Part shown: piece after piece, positions 1 through 8,994 of the stretch
Numbering within the stretch: position 1 is the first letter of the stretch
How the letters are laid out: each line of letters starts with the position of its first letter
Assembly: GCA_947491025.1 (NCBI GenBank)
Contig: CANLIC010000017.1
Location: 1-64,000, forward strand
Origin: Myxococcales bacterium
Lineage (GTDB): Bacteria; Myxococcota_A; UBA9042
Direction of reading: 5' to 3'
Length of the DNA: 64,000 bases
Notes under the pieces: generated by a model
Database searches by the model: none
What the model was told of the DNA's origin: nothing
Seen by the model: the letters and a program-made list of their open reading frames with translations, nothing else
Made by a program: the position numbers and the translations under genes

Positions 1-712
1 CCCGCCACTTCGAGCTCGCGCTCAAGGTGGTGCCAGCTGGGTTTGGACCCGCTGCACGTTTATCTCTGCTGCCTGACTGTCAAGGTGCGAGCCCGGTCGC
101 TTGTGGCCTGGCCGACTCTCCTTGCGGAGCGTCAGCGAGGCCCCTGCCCGCGCTGCTCGACCGTCGGCCATGGGCCAGACTGCTGCAACGGGGGCGGGTC
201 TCTCAGGTGGGGCGCCTCTTGCGAGGCTCCGACCTTCCGTGGGCTGCTCCCCTTTCGGGGCTGCACCGGAGTCGCGCTCGGCTTCTCCGGTTCCGCGCTG
301 CCAGGGGGTCCTGTCAGCGGGAGCGGCGTTGTACGTGAGGGAGGAGCCCCTGTCAAGCACTCTGGTCGGGTCGGTTGCGACTTTTTCGATCATCTCGCGA
401 TCTTCAAGGCTTGGAAGGCCACTTTGGGAGAGCTCTACGGTGGCGGTTCGCAGTCGGCGAGGCACACGCGTGGTGAGCGCGTGGAGCGCTGGGCAGTCGC
501 TTCGCTGATCACGTAGGGGGCGAATCCTGGATGTGTAGCCGGTGGCAGCGTATAAGAGTCTGTTGAGATGGAGTTTTTCGGCCAGCGCCCGCGTGTTCCG
601 AGCTGAGGTGGGACCGCAGTGGGTCGCGACGGCGCACGTGCGGTTGACGCCGCCAAGGTGGCTCCGTAGCTTGCGATGAAGAGGTCGGCGCCTGGGCCGT
701 CTGGGAGGGAAC
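1..712. other. No supportable gene; upstream region of the first lipoprotein
   Basis: All reading frames here are open for long stretches, as expected in high-GC DNA. None gives a recognisable protein, a good ribosome binding site or plausible composition; the translations are rich in Arg, Pro and Ser with no domain pattern. The first ~330 bases could be the tail of a gene that begins outside the window or a decayed gene. The last ~70 bases hold a candidate promoter for the gene at 713. Confidence 0.5.
644..672 (+). promoter_or_regulatory. Candidate sigma-70-type promoter of the 713 lipoprotein
   Basis: TTGACG (644-649), a 17-base spacer and TAGCTT (667-672) give a good housekeeping promoter. 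The expected start of transcription is near 679, leaving a leader of about 34 bases with a GGAGGGA ribosome binding site just before the ATG at 713. Confidence 0.5.
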
Positions 713-2365
713 ATGCTCACTTTGAAGTCGCTTGAGGGCCGAAAGGGGCCGCGTCACCTTCGCTTGGATGAGGTGGCCGCGCGGCGCTTGGCCGGGCCAG
801 GCGCTGGACTGTGCGGCCTGGCGCTGCTCGGCGCGATCGCGATCGCTGGCTGCGGCGCCGAAGAGGACGGAGGTGACGCCAAGACCGACGACACGGGCAC
901 CAGCGATGGCGGTGGCGGCGGTGGCGGCGGCGGCGAAGAGACCACCGGAGATGGCGGCGGAACGGGTGACGGCACCAAGACCGACGCGGCCGATGGCGGA
1001 GCCGGGGTCGACGCTGGGGTTGAGCTGCCCAAGGAGACCTTCTGGTTGCTCTATGGCCGTCGCAGCCGCTTCCCGACCGGTGACGAGAACGACCTTGTGC
1101 TGACGGACAAGACCAACCCCGGCGCGCTGACGAACTCCGGAACCTACGGGATCGGCATCAATCCGCTCGATCACAAAGGAAAGGCGCTGCAGATCACGAA
1201 GTACTCGTTCAAGAAGGCCGGTGGGCTGTCTTGCGCGTTCGGCTGCGTGATGTCGCAGAACTTCAAGTACGTGGCCGTGGCAGACGGGCAGCCATCGGCC
1301 GATGGCAAGGGCTACACCTACAAGCTCGGCCTCGTGAAGCCGAACTTGGAGGTTGAGGTGGGGAAGTTCGGCGATCTCAAGAATGTGGCGGACCTCCACT
1401 TCGCGGGTGACAAGCTGTACTACTCCCAGGCGCGCAACTGCTTCGACACCGGCAAGTGTCAGTATGAGATCCGCCTCCGCATGATGGACGGCTCGGCCGA
1501 GGAGAAGCTGCTGACCGTGATGGCACCAGACAACGACCCCGATGTCCTCGCCAGCGTGAAGCACACCACCTACACGGGGCGCTTCCAGGTCAGCGAGGAC
1601 GGGAAAACGCTTGTGTTTCTCACCACCACCATCCGGTCGGTCAAGGTGTGGGCGTGGCGCGACGGCAATCTGTACAAGCTCGACTACATCTGCGAGCACC
1701 CGCTCGACAACGAGACGTGCGTCGGCGACGGCTCGCAGTACCACGACAACGACGAGGTCGGGATCTCGCCGGACGGCTTGACCGTCGTGTTGTTCACGAT
1801 CGTCGACCGCTCGCTGCGTGTGCGCCGGTACCAGATCGCTAGCACGACCGCGTCGGTGTTCAGTGACATCGTGACGGTGCCGGCGGGCGCTGCTTACAAG
1901 CAGAGCGTCTGCTTCTCGCTCGCCGACTGGCAGCACGCGGAGATCCGCAGCAGACCGACCTTCTCGGCCGACGGCACGACCGTCTACTTCGTCGGCAACT
2001 CCGAGTGCACGAGTGAGAAGGAGAAGCCATGGACCGACATCCTCGGCCTTGAGGTCGCCAAGATCGGCAAGCCCATCGGCGCCAGCGATATCCTTAATTT
2101 CACAAAGAACCCTCGCGATAACTCGACGTCCAACCTCTGGATCCGCGACCTGCGCCTGTCGCCAGACAAGAAGTACTTCGTGTTCAACGCCAGCCCGCTT
2201 TGGTCGACCGTGGCTGACGAGCCCGCATCAGGCGATCGGGCGCTGAAGGACACCGAGGCCTATGTCATGCCGTTGCAGCTTGGCGCCAAGCCAGTCCAGG
2301 TGACGAACGAAGTGGGCTACCACGTGGATCGGCCGGAAGCGATGCGGCCGATCGAGGCAAACTAG
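713..2365 (+). CDS. Lipoprotein with WD40-like (TolB/PD40-type) beta-propeller repeats
   Basis: The 550-residue protein starts at an ATG preceded by GGAGGGA. A hydrophobic stretch ends in a lipobox (AIAIAG|C, Cys 47), followed by a spacer very rich in Gly, Asp and Thr with a nine-Gly run. The rest carries repeats of the PD40 type: ISPDGLTVVLF, FSADGTTVYFVGN and LSPDKKYFVFN, typical of blades in TolB-like propellers. Several cysteine pairs suggest disulfides in an extracytoplasmic domain. It is probably a surface or periplasmic lipoprotein that binds something rather than an enzyme; the ligand is unknown. The n-region before the hydrophobic core is about 30 residues, so translation could begin later, for example at the GTG at residue 21. 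It stands alone on the plus strand and meets rlmH tail to tail with 17 bases between stops. Confidence 0.8.
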   Translation: MLTLKSLEGRKGPRHLRLDEVAARRLAGPGAGLCGLALLGAIAIAGCGAEEDGGDAKTDDTGTSDGGGGGGGGGEETTGDGGGTGDGTKTDAADGGAGVDAGVELPKETFWLLYGRRSRFPTGDENDLVLTDKTNPGALTNSGTYGIGINPLDHKGKALQITKYSFKKAGGLSCAFGCVMSQNFKYVAVADGQPSADGKGYTYKLGLVKPNLEVEVGKFGDLKNVADLHFAGDKLYYSQARNCFDTGKCQYEIRLRMMDGSAEEKLLTVMAPDNDPDVLASVKHTTYTGRFQVSEDGKTLVFLTTTIRSVKVWAWRDGNLYKLDYICEHPLDNETCVGDGSQYHDNDEVGISPDGLTVVLFTIVDRSLRVRRYQIASTTASVFSDIVTVPAGAAYKQSVCFSLADWQHAEIRSRPTFSADGTTVYFVGNSECTSEKEKPWTDILGLEVAKIGKPIGASDILNFTKNPRDNSTSNLWIRDLRLSPDKKYFVFNASPLWSTVADEPASGDRALKDTEAYVMPLQLGAKPVQVTNEVGYHVDRPEAMRPIEAN

Positions 2366-2382
2366 CGTAGGATCTTAGATCG

Positions 2383-2850
2383 TTAGCGGTGGTAGGGGAG
2401 GCCGCGCCATCGCATCAGGGCGCGGTAGATCGCTTCGAGCAAGACGACTTCCGCCAGCTCGTGCGGTAAGGTCATCGGCGATAGGGAAAGTTGCAGGCGC
2501 GCGCGATCGCGCAGGCTGGGGTCATGGCCTTCTGGGCCGCCGATCGCGAAACAGATCGCGGGGATCCCCGCCTCCATGCGGCCGACTAGCCAGCGGTGAA
2601 AGGCGTCAGAGTCGAAGCTGCGGCCAGCGGCGTCCAAGGCGACGAGGTCGGCGCCGGTGGGCACCTCAGCCAACATGGCGGCAGCCTCTTCGCGCCTGGC
2701 CCGCTCTTCGTCGCCACCGTGCCGGCGGCTCTCGCGAACAGCGCGGCGCTCGGCGGGACACAGGCGCTGCACGCGCTGCATGTAGTCGTCAGCGAACGCG
2801 CGGGCGCCCGCGTGGCGCAATGCGCCGGGCGCGAGAACGAGAATCCTCAT
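2383..2850 (-). CDS. rlmH: 23S rRNA (pseudouridine1915-N3)-methyltransferase RlmH
   Basis: RlmH is the SPOUT methyltransferase that methylates pseudouridine 1915 in helix 69 of 23S rRNA, using S-adenosylmethionine. The protein has 155 residues, the family's usual length. The knot motifs are visible: FAIGGPEG, then LSLSPMTLPHELAEVVLLE and the C-terminal GLPYHR. The N-terminus MRILVLAPG replaces the usual MKI-type strand. The ATG at 2850 overlaps the TGA of rsfS (ATGA), so the two are translationally coupled. It is the last gene of a proA-rsfS-rlmH run; rsfS-rlmH adjacency is common in bacteria. Confidence 0.95.
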   Translation of the reverse strand: MRILVLAPGALRHAGARAFADDYMQRVQRLCPAERRAVRESRRHGGDEERARREEAAAMLAEVPTGADLVALDAAGRSFDSDAFHRWLVGRMEAGIPAICFAIGGPEGHDPSLRDRARLQLSLSPMTLPHELAEVVLLEAIYRALMRWRGLPYHR

Positions 2851-3587
2851 CGTTTGCGCGGATTTGCGCCCTTGCTTGCCGCAGTGGCCGCGATCGCGAT
2901 CGCGGCACGCCGCGGCGCGCCGGGGCGCGAGGCGACGCCGTCGTTGGTGGCGCTGTCGTGCTCGCGGGCGATGCTCAGCGCTTCAGAGCCCTCACCACGC
3001 CCGGGGTCGCCTGCGGCCTCGGCAGCCAGCTCGTCCTCGTCGTCGCCGACGAAGTCGATGGCGTCGTCGTCCTCGTCGTCCTCGTCGTCTTCGTAGCCCT
3101 CTTCGTCCTCGTCGTCGTCGTCGTCGCGATCGTGATCGTCGGCGCCGTCCCACTCAACTTCATAATGTTCGGTATTGCCATCGAAATCATCCGCGCTCGC
3201 GAAGTCTGAGGGCGTGATCTCGCGCACCCAGGCCGGCTCCTCGAGGTGGATGCGCGGGCAGTCAGCGAATAGGCGGTCTAGATCGTAGTACTCCCGAACA
3301 GGCCGATGGAAGACGTGGACGACGACCTCACCGAAGTCGACCAAGATCCAACGACCGCTGCGCATCCCCTCTTCGCTGACCGGGCGCATGCCCAGATCCT
3401 CGCGCAGGCGCTGGATGACACCGTCGCCAACGGCGCTGGCGTGGCGGTCGGCAGCGGCCGAGCAGATGACGATCGCGTCCGTGTAGTCGACGATGCCGAC
3501 AACGTCATAGGCTCTGACATCAAAGCCTTTCTTGTCCCAAATTGCGGCGGCGATCCGCTCAACGAGGGCACGATCTGCACTAGGCAT
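2847..3587 (-). CDS. rsfS: Ribosomal silencing factor RsfS with a long acidic C-terminal extension
   Basis: RsfS binds ribosomal protein L14 (uL14) and blocks subunit joining when nutrients are short. The core is clear in residues ~1-105: WDKKGFDVRAYDVVGIVDYTDAIVICSA, then SEEGMRSGRWILVDFGEVVVHVFH and REYYDLDRLFADCP. Most RsfS proteins stop about here (roughly 105-130 residues). This one continues for some 130 residues with a run of almost pure Asp and Glu, then an Ala/Arg-rich basic end. The start given is an ATG with GGTGG upstream, giving 246 residues; a TTG at 3620 that overlaps the proA stop (TTGA) would add 11 residues and is possible. The gene overlaps rlmH by 4 bases. nadD, often found between proA and rsfS, is absent. 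Confidence 0.9.
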   Translation of the reverse strand: MPSADRALVERIAAAIWDKKGFDVRAYDVVGIVDYTDAIVICSAAADRHASAVGDGVIQRLREDLGMRPVSEEGMRSGRWILVDFGEVVVHVFHRPVREYYDLDRLFADCPRIHLEEPAWVREITPSDFASADDFDGNTEHYEVEWDGADDHDRDDDDDEDEEGYEDDEDDEDDDAIDFVGDDEDELAAEAAGDPGRGEGSEALSIAREHDSATNDGVASRPGAPRRAAIAIAATAASKGANPRKR

Positions 3588-3616
3588 GGTTTCCACCGCC
3601 GATGTGTGAGGCGAAC

Positions 3617-4906
3617 TCAAACGCGAACATGACCTTCTCCGACAACGACCGTGCGTACGGCCGTAAGCGCCTCAAGCCCCATGGGCCCATAGGCATGCAG
3701 TTTGCTCGTCGAGATTCCGATCTCTGCGCCGAGCCCGAGCTCACCGCCGTCATTGAACCGGGTGCTGGCATTGATCATCACGCACGAGGCGTCGACGCCG
3801 GCGAGGAAGCGTTGGCTGGCGCCCACGTCGCGACAGAGGATCGCCTCGGTGTGTCCGGAGCCGAAGCGAGCGATGTGGTCGACCGCGCCTTCCACCCCGT
3901 CAACGACGCGCATCAGGCAGACGAGATCAAGGAATTCACGCCCGAAATCGTCGTCACGGGCCGGGATCAGCGCGGAGGCGATCGCGGGCGTGAGGGCCAG
4001 CGCGCGGCTACGATCGCAGGCATGGATCTGAACCCCCGCCTCGATCAATCCGCCGACGATGGCGGCCACCGTGGAGGCCGGCGCTGCCGCATCGACGAGC
4101 AGCGCCTCCATGGCGTTGCAGACGCCCGGACGCTGCGCCTTGGCGTTGACGACGACGCGGCGGGCGAGGTCAGCGTCGGCGTCATGGTGAACGTAGACGT
4201 GGCACACGCCTTGATAGTGTTGCACCACGGGGACCCGCGCCCAGCGCTGCACGGCGTCGATGAGGGCGGTGCCGCCGCGTGGAATGGCGAGGTCGAGACC
4301 GCCGGGCCTGCACACCATCGCCTCGATCGCCTCGTGCCCTGGCGTCTGAGGGGCTTGCGCGGCGTCGGCCGGCAGTCCTACGGCCAACAGGGCTTCGCGC
4401 AGGACCTCGAGCAGGGCGGCGTTGGTGAGCGCGGCGTCGCTGCCGCCACGCAGCACGACGGCATTGCCGGCCTTGATCGCGAGCGCGGCCGCGTCGATCG
4501 TCACGTTCGGCCGAGCCTCGTAGATCATGCCGATGACGCCGATTGGAATTCGGACGCGGCGGATCTCAAGACCGTTGGGACGCCTGCCGCCGCCGACGAT
4601 CGCACCGACGGGATCGGGCAGGTGTCGGATCTCATCCACCGCGCGGGCGAGCGCCTCGATGCGGCCAGCGTCAAGGCGCAGGCGATCGAGCATCGGCGCC
4701 GGACGCCCGGCCGCAGCGCTGCGTCCGATGTCGCCGGCGTTGGCGTCGCTGATGAGGGCGGTGTGCTGGCGCAGACCCGCAGCAACAGCAGCCAAGAACG
4801 CGTCCTTGGTCGCGGTGGTCTGGGGGGCGAGGGAGCGGGCAGCGGCGCGGGCGCGGACGGTGATCTGCTCGGCCTCAGCCAGTGCGACGTGCAACGTGGA
4901 TGTCAA
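3617..4906 (-). CDS. proA: Gamma-glutamyl phosphate reductase (glutamate-5-semialdehyde dehydrogenase)
   Basis: ProA reduces gamma-glutamyl phosphate to glutamate-5-semialdehyde with NADPH, the second step of proline synthesis. The 429-residue length fits the family (about 415-420). Visible hallmarks are IPIGVIGMIYEARPNVTIDAA near residue 120-140, the VVLRGGSDA loop, the catalytic cysteine in the VCNAMEALLVD segment, and the C-terminal FNDGGELGLGAEIGIST and KLHAYGPMGLEAL. The best start in frame is a TTG at 4906 with a G-rich stretch upstream. proB is not in the window. A candidate promoter lies 70 bases upstream, and proA is probably the first gene of proA-rsfS-rlmH. Confidence 0.95.
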   Translation of the reverse strand: MTSTLHVALAEAEQITVRARAAARSLAPQTTATKDAFLAAVAAGLRQHTALISDANAGDIGRSAAAGRPAPMLDRLRLDAGRIEALARAVDEIRHLPDPVGAIVGGGRRPNGLEIRRVRIPIGVIGMIYEARPNVTIDAAALAIKAGNAVVLRGGSDAALTNAALLEVLREALLAVGLPADAAQAPQTPGHEAIEAMVCRPGGLDLAIPRGGTALIDAVQRWARVPVVQHYQGVCHVYVHHDADADLARRVVVNAKAQRPGVCNAMEALLVDAAAPASTVAAIVGGLIEAGVQIHACDRSRALALTPAIASALIPARDDDFGREFLDLVCLMRVVDGVEGAVDHIARFGSGHTEAILCRDVGASQRFLAGVDASCVMINASTRFNDGGELGLGAEIGISTSKLHAYGPMGLEALTAVRTVVVGEGHVRV

Positions 4907-4975
4907 CGCCGATGCCCCCCGCGCTGCTGCGAGCCCAATCCGCTGGAGGCTGCACCGGGGCGGCCGCCACGCGCC

Positions 4976-5004
4976 ATGCTAGGGACGCAGACCGAGGATG
5001 GCAA
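4976..5004 (-). promoter_or_regulatory. Candidate promoter of proA-rsfS-rlmH
   Basis: Read on the minus strand, TTGCCA (5004-4999), 17 bases and TAGCAT (4981-4976) resemble a sigma-70 promoter. It lies in the 173-base divergent gap between proA and map. Confidence 0.4.
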
Positions 5005-5079
5005 ACGCGCGACCTGCGCGGCAGACTCAGCGCGCCAGCCTGACGGTCCCAGCGCAGGACTAAGGCGCGGAGGGATGCG

Positions 5080-5844
5080 ATGTCGTTGCGCAAGTCGGCT
5101 ACGGAGGTGCGCCAGCTTCGGCGCGCAGGTGCCATCGTCGGCGATGCCCTGCGCTTGCTGCGGCAGTTGGCGGTTCCCGGGGCCCGGTTGTCGGAGCTCG
5201 ACGCGGCGGTTGCGAAGCTCATCCGGGCCCGAGGCGCGCAGCCGACATTTCGGGGCTACCAGGGCTTTCCGGCGAGTATCTGCGCCAGCGTCAACGAGGA
5301 GGCGGTGCACGGACTGCCGGATGGCCGGCGCCTCCGCGAAGGTGACCTCGTCTCCTTCGATGTCGGCGCGACCTTCGACGGGTGGGTTGGCGACTCTGCG
5401 ATCAGTGTCTGTGTGGGCGGGGGCAGCGCGGCGGATCGAGCGCTCGTGGCCGCGGCCTGCGACGCGTTGCATGCGGCAATCGCGGCAGCGCGAGTTGGCG
5501 CTGCCCTCGGCGATCTCGGCGCCGCGGTGGAGGCGGTGGTGCGGCCACGCGGGTACGGCATTGTGGAGTCCTACTGCGGTCACGGCATCGGCTGCGCGCT
5601 GCACGAAGATCCAGTCGTCCCCAACGTTGGGACGCCTGGCCAGGGGCCCCGCATCGAGGATGGCTGGTGTCTGGCGATCGAGCCGGTGATCACGGCCGGT
5701 AGCGGCGCCGTGGCCCTGCGACCCGACGGCTGGACGGTGGCCACTTTGGACGGCGGGCGGGCGGCCCACGTGGAGTTGGCGGTGGCGATCACGGCGGCCG
5801 GCGTGGAGATCTTGACGCTCACCAGCGACGGCGAGCTGCCGTGA
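5080..5844 (+). CDS. map: Type I methionine aminopeptidase
   Basis: The enzyme removes the initiator methionine from nascent proteins using two metal ions. The 254 residues match the short bacterial type I form. The metal ligands can be placed: two Asp in FDVGATFDGWVGDSA, His in GHGIGCALHEDP, Glu in LAIEPVI and the last Glu in AHVELAV, where most homologues have QFEHTV. The substrate-binding His is in VNEEAVHGLPDG. The ATG has GGAGGG seven bases upstream. It is divergent from proA and is followed by comF after 57 bases. The altered ligand strand (HVELA) leaves the Glu in place but lacks the usual His-Thr. Confidence 0.93.
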   Translation: MSLRKSATEVRQLRRAGAIVGDALRLLRQLAVPGARLSELDAAVAKLIRARGAQPTFRGYQGFPASICASVNEEAVHGLPDGRRLREGDLVSFDVGATFDGWVGDSAISVCVGGGSAADRALVAAACDALHAAIAAARVGAALGDLGAAVEAVVRPRGYGIVESYCGHGIGCALHEDPVVPNVGTPGQGPRIEDGWCLAIEPVITAGSGAVALRPDGWTVATLDGGRAAHVELAVAITAAGVEILTLTSDGELP

Positions 5845-5901
5845 TCCCACTTTCAGGGCGTCGCTGGCGCGCCGAGGGGTTGCAGCCGGCGACCTAGGGT
5901 C

Positions 5902-6699
5902 ATGGACCTGCGCTTGATCGCTGCCGCTGCCCGCTTGGTCGCGCCGCCACGCTGCCCGCTTTGTCACGCGCAGCTGGCGCTGAGCGTGGAGCCGCCCTGC
6001 CGGGCTTGCCTGCTCACGGTCGAGGCCTTGGACGGCCGCAGCGTCGCCGTCGGGCCGCTTGGCGCGCCGGTGGTGGCCGCCTTTCGCTACGGCGGGCCGG
6101 TCGCGACCGCGATCACGCAGGCCAAGTTCGGACATCAACCGCCGGGATTCGGCAGCCTGCTTGGGCCGTGGACGGCGAAGGCCGTCGCAGTGGCGTCCGA
6201 GGCAGGGGTCGAAGCCTTTGTCGCCGTGCCACCGCAGCGCGATCGGCTGCGGGCGCGCGGCTGGCACCTGCCCGACCTGTTGGCGTCGACCTTGGCGGCG
6301 GCCAGCCCCTCGCCCGCCTGGCGAGCGCTGCGCCGAATCGACTGTGCAGCGCCACGCGCGACCGGGTGTCGCACGGCTCCGTCATTCGAGCGTCGCAGGC
6401 CCTTGTGGCCCTTTGGAAATCGCGAAGGGTTGAGAGGGCGCGCCGTCGCGCTCGTCGACGACGTGGTGACGACCGGCGACACGCTCGCCGCGGCGGCCTC
6501 AGCCCTGACGGCGGCAGGCGCACGCGTCGTGATGTTCGCGGTGCTCGCTGACGCCCGTCCCGGCGATCGTCGCGTGGCGCTGGGCGTGGCGAAGGGCGGC
6601 GCCGTGGACCGAAAGTCCTTGACATCTCAGGGCATCCAGGCAGAGGCGACGCGCCAACCGGCAGCGCCACCAACCAGGAGAAGGGCTGCGGCGCATTGA
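5902..6699 (+). CDS. ComF family amidophosphoribosyltransferase-like protein
   Basis: The protein has 265 residues. The N-terminal zinc finger is shown by CPLC at ~20-23 and CRAC at ~34-37. The phosphoribosyltransferase domain has AFRYGGPVATAITQAKFG and the PRPP-binding loop VALVDDVVTTGDTL at ~192-205. ComF proteins are linked to DNA uptake in competent bacteria, but many homologues have no known substrate. The C-terminal ~35 residues after the PRTase fold (from about AKGGAVDRKS) look unstructured. The 3' end overlaps the convergent membrane-protein gene by 73 bases, so the final part of one of the two reading frames may be fortuitous extension. Confidence 0.85.
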   Translation: MDLRLIAAAARLVAPPRCPLCHAQLALSVEPPCRACLLTVEALDGRSVAVGPLGAPVVAAFRYGGPVATAITQAKFGHQPPGFGSLLGPWTAKAVAVASEAGVEAFVAVPPQRDRLRARGWHLPDLLASTLAAASPSPAWRALRRIDCAAPRATGCRTAPSFERRRPLWPFGNREGLRGRAVALVDDVVTTGDTLAAAASALTAAGARVVMFAVLADARPGDRRVALGVAKGGAVDRKSLTSQGIQAEATRQPAAPPTRRRAAAH

Positions 6700-7787
6700 A
6701 CTACGTCGCGTGCCAGCAGATGGACGCTGCCCGGCGGGCTCTTGCTCACGGCCCGCAGGCTGCTGGTCACGGCCAAGGTGAGCGCGCAGACGGTGGCGGG
6801 ATCGGCGATCCAGCCAGAGCCAACGCCGACAGCGAGGGTCAAGGCCATGATTGGTGCCGCGATCGCGGGGATGAGGCCGATCCACAGCAGCGCCCCCGCC
6901 ACAGACCTCTCGGTCGCGACGACGTCGCTGCGTGTCGCGGTCGCGCGCTTGGCGGGCCACGCCAACCAGAGCGCCATCCACGTCAGCGCGACGCGCAGGG
7001 CGACCGGCGCAAGGCTGAAGGAGGACAAGGGCGGCCCGACGATGACGAGCGGCCCATCAGACGTCGCCAGCGCCGAGGACTGCCCGAGGTCGTTGGTCGC
7101 CGCCCAGGCCAGAGCGCCGGCAGCGATGGCAGCCAAGGTCGAGACCGATGCTGCAGCCAGCGGCAGGGGCCGGCGCTCGGTCAGAACCAAGGCGACCGCG
7201 GCAACTGCGGCCCAGCGTCCGACCGACCACAACTGCGCATGGAGGGCTGATGCTGGGACAAGGGCTGCGCTGGCGCGTGCGGCCACGGCGAGGCCGCCAT
7301 CGTCGTGGGGCACCTCGACCGGCACCTCGAGACCAAAGATCGGGCCGGCCACCGGAAGCGCGGCGAGCACTGCGGCGGCGGCGATGCGCGGCGCCTCGGG
7401 AAGCGTCAGCAAGTGCGGTCGTGCGCTGACCAAGGCGGAGATCGCGACCATGACGGCAAGCGGCGCCGCCGTCGCCTGCCAGTCAGCGATCGGTCGAAGC
7501 GGCCCGCCTTCGAGAGCCACAGCGAGCAGGCCGAGGCTGGCGATGGCGACGGCCCTGCCGCGATCGGAGGGTCCAAGTGCGGCCCAGCCGAGGTGCGCCG
7601 AAGCCAACGCCGCAGCCAGCGTCCCGAGTCCCGGGGCGTTGGCGCGCGCCATCGCCAGCGCAGCGCAGGCGGTCGCCAGCAACGCGAAGACACCCGGCGC
7701 GCGGGGATGGGCGCCCAGGCGCAGCGCGGCGAGGCTTGCCGCAGCGATCGTGAGCGCGAGCAGCGCCGATGGCGTGACGAAGATCAT
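6627..7787 (-). CDS. Multi-pass integral membrane protein of unknown function
   Basis: The 386-residue protein is almost entirely hydrophobic, with about ten likely membrane segments and short loops. I do not recognise a family; the WGxxWxWD motif of CcsA-type haem handlers is absent. It starts at an ATG overlapping the stop of the upstream gene (ATGA), so it is translated with the ResB-like protein and the two probably act together. The pair lies directly downstream of rpsP-khpA on the same strand. The topology would fit a transporter or assembly subunit. The tail overlaps comF on the other strand. Confidence 0.72.
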   Translation of the reverse strand: MIFVTPSALLALTIAAASLAALRLGAHPRAPGVFALLATACAALAMARANAPGLGTLAAALASAHLGWAALGPSDRGRAVAIASLGLLAVALEGGPLRPIADWQATAAPLAVMVAISALVSARPHLLTLPEAPRIAAAAVLAALPVAGPIFGLEVPVEVPHDDGGLAVAARASAALVPASALHAQLWSVGRWAAVAAVALVLTERRPLPLAAASVSTLAAIAAGALAWAATNDLGQSSALATSDGPLVIVGPPLSSFSLAPVALRVALTWMALWLAWPAKRATATRSDVVATERSVAGALLWIGLIPAIAAPIMALTLAVGVGSGWIADPATVCALTLAVTSSLRAVSKSPPGSVHLLARDVVQCAAALLLVGGAAGWRVASAWMP

Positions 7788-8986
7788 CGCGCGGTCCGGT
7801 CGGCCCTATTGGCCACGTGGTCGTCCGCGACGCCCACGAGGTGCCCAAGGTCCTTAGCTTCCGTCAGGTTGGTCATGTCGCGGCCTGTCAACTGCGTCGC
7901 CGCGAGCGCGCTTGTCCGTCCCTTGGCGACGGTCGCGGCCAGGGCCAAGAGCGCGAGGAGCGCCAACGCCACCACCGCGATCGCCGTCGGCAAGGCCGGG
8001 GCTGCCTCGATCCGGACCGCACCCAAGCTACGCCACCGACCTGCCGGCGAGCCCGCCACCCAACCCGGCGCGGCGAGCCACTCCGCGGGCGCATCAGCGC
8101 GGGAGACGATCGCGATCGGGCCGCTGCGGGCGCTCGGCTCCACCGCGACGCGCGCCCGAAGTGCGGGGACAAGGGTCGCTGAACCGGCGCGCACGGCGAA
8201 CGCGACGGAGTCCTGCGGCGCCCCGGGCAGGCCGAGTTCGAGGGTGGCGGCCGGGGCGTCGGTGGCGGGCGTGGCCGCGAACAGGCGCCAAATTCGTCCG
8301 TCGCTGAGCGTCGCGCTCCGGCCATCGAGCGCGACCTCGGCGGCGCCCTCACCCACGCAGAGCAAGCGGTCGCCGTCGCGGCGGCAACGCGTTCGCGGTG
8401 CGGGGCCAGCAGACGTCAGGAGGCGTCCATTCTCAAGGGCGAGCGGCACCATCGACGTCGGGGTCTCCCCCGGTACTCCCTGCCAACGCAGCGGTGGCTC
8501 ACCAACGGCAGCGAGCGCGAGCGCCAGGACGAGGCCGCCGAGCGCCAACGCTGTGGCAGCGATCAGGGCGACGCGCCGAGGCGCCTTGTTCGACCGGGCG
8601 CCCCAGGCGCCAGCAGCGATCCAGATGGCGGTTGTGGCCGCCAGGAGCCAGGTCAGCGGCCCGCTGGCAAGCCGATGCTGCCCGAGCGCGCTGACCAGAC
8701 GCCAGTCACCGGCTGTGAGTCCGTCGCTGGTCGGCAGCGCCGCATGTTGCTGGGCCAGCTGGCTCTGCACCAAGAGCCAGATGCCCCAGGCGACCACCAG
8801 CAATGCGTCGAAACGGTGGTGGGTCGCCCACCAGCCGAGCAGCTCGGCGCCGCGCGGCGAGACCCAGGCCTTGGCCTCATCCAGGGTTGTGAGGGGGGCC
8901 AGATCGGCCGGAGCACCCGCGCGATCGCGCGATGTCGGTACAAGGCGGGCGCCGGCGTCGTCGCTCGGCTCCTTTGGTTCAGGCAT
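7784..8986 (-). CDS. Membrane protein with a ResB-like layout (three N-terminal TM, large outer domain, one C-terminal TM)
   Basis: The protein has 400 residues. After a soluble N-terminal ~50 residues come three membrane segments (about 58-75, 108-128 and 140-160), then ~180 residues rich in beta-strand-like sequence with a Cys pair (RTRCRRDGDRLLCVG), then one membrane segment (~343-365) and a short cytoplasmic tail. This is the topology of ResB/Ccs1 in cytochrome c maturation, but sequence similarity is not obvious to me and no haem-related gene is nearby. It sits 8 bases downstream of khpA and overlaps the next membrane gene by 4 bases. Treat the ResB comparison as a hint from topology only. 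Confidence 0.72.
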   Translation of the reverse strand: MPEPKEPSDDAGARLVPTSRDRAGAPADLAPLTTLDEAKAWVSPRGAELLGWWATHHRFDALLVVAWGIWLLVQSQLAQQHAALPTSDGLTAGDWRLVSALGQHRLASGPLTWLLAATTAIWIAAGAWGARSNKAPRRVALIAATALALGGLVLALALAAVGEPPLRWQGVPGETPTSMVPLALENGRLLTSAGPAPRTRCRRDGDRLLCVGEGAAEVALDGRSATLSDGRIWRLFAATPATDAPAATLELGLPGAPQDSVAFAVRAGSATLVPALRARVAVEPSARSGPIAIVSRADAPAEWLAAPGWVAGSPAGRWRSLGAVRIEAAPALPTAIAVVALALLALLALAATVAKGRTSALAATQLTGRDMTNLTEAKDLGHLVGVADDHVANRADRTAR

Positions 8987-8994
8987 GGCCAGCG

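Noticed and set aside
22..720. Open minus-strand frame of 232 codons
   Set aside because: Arg/Pro/Ser-rich, no domain, no ribosome binding site, and it covers the promoter of the 713 gene.
3602..5689. Plus-strand frame of 695 codons opposite proA
   Set aside because: It is antisense to proA and out of frame with map, both certain genes; typical high-GC shadow.
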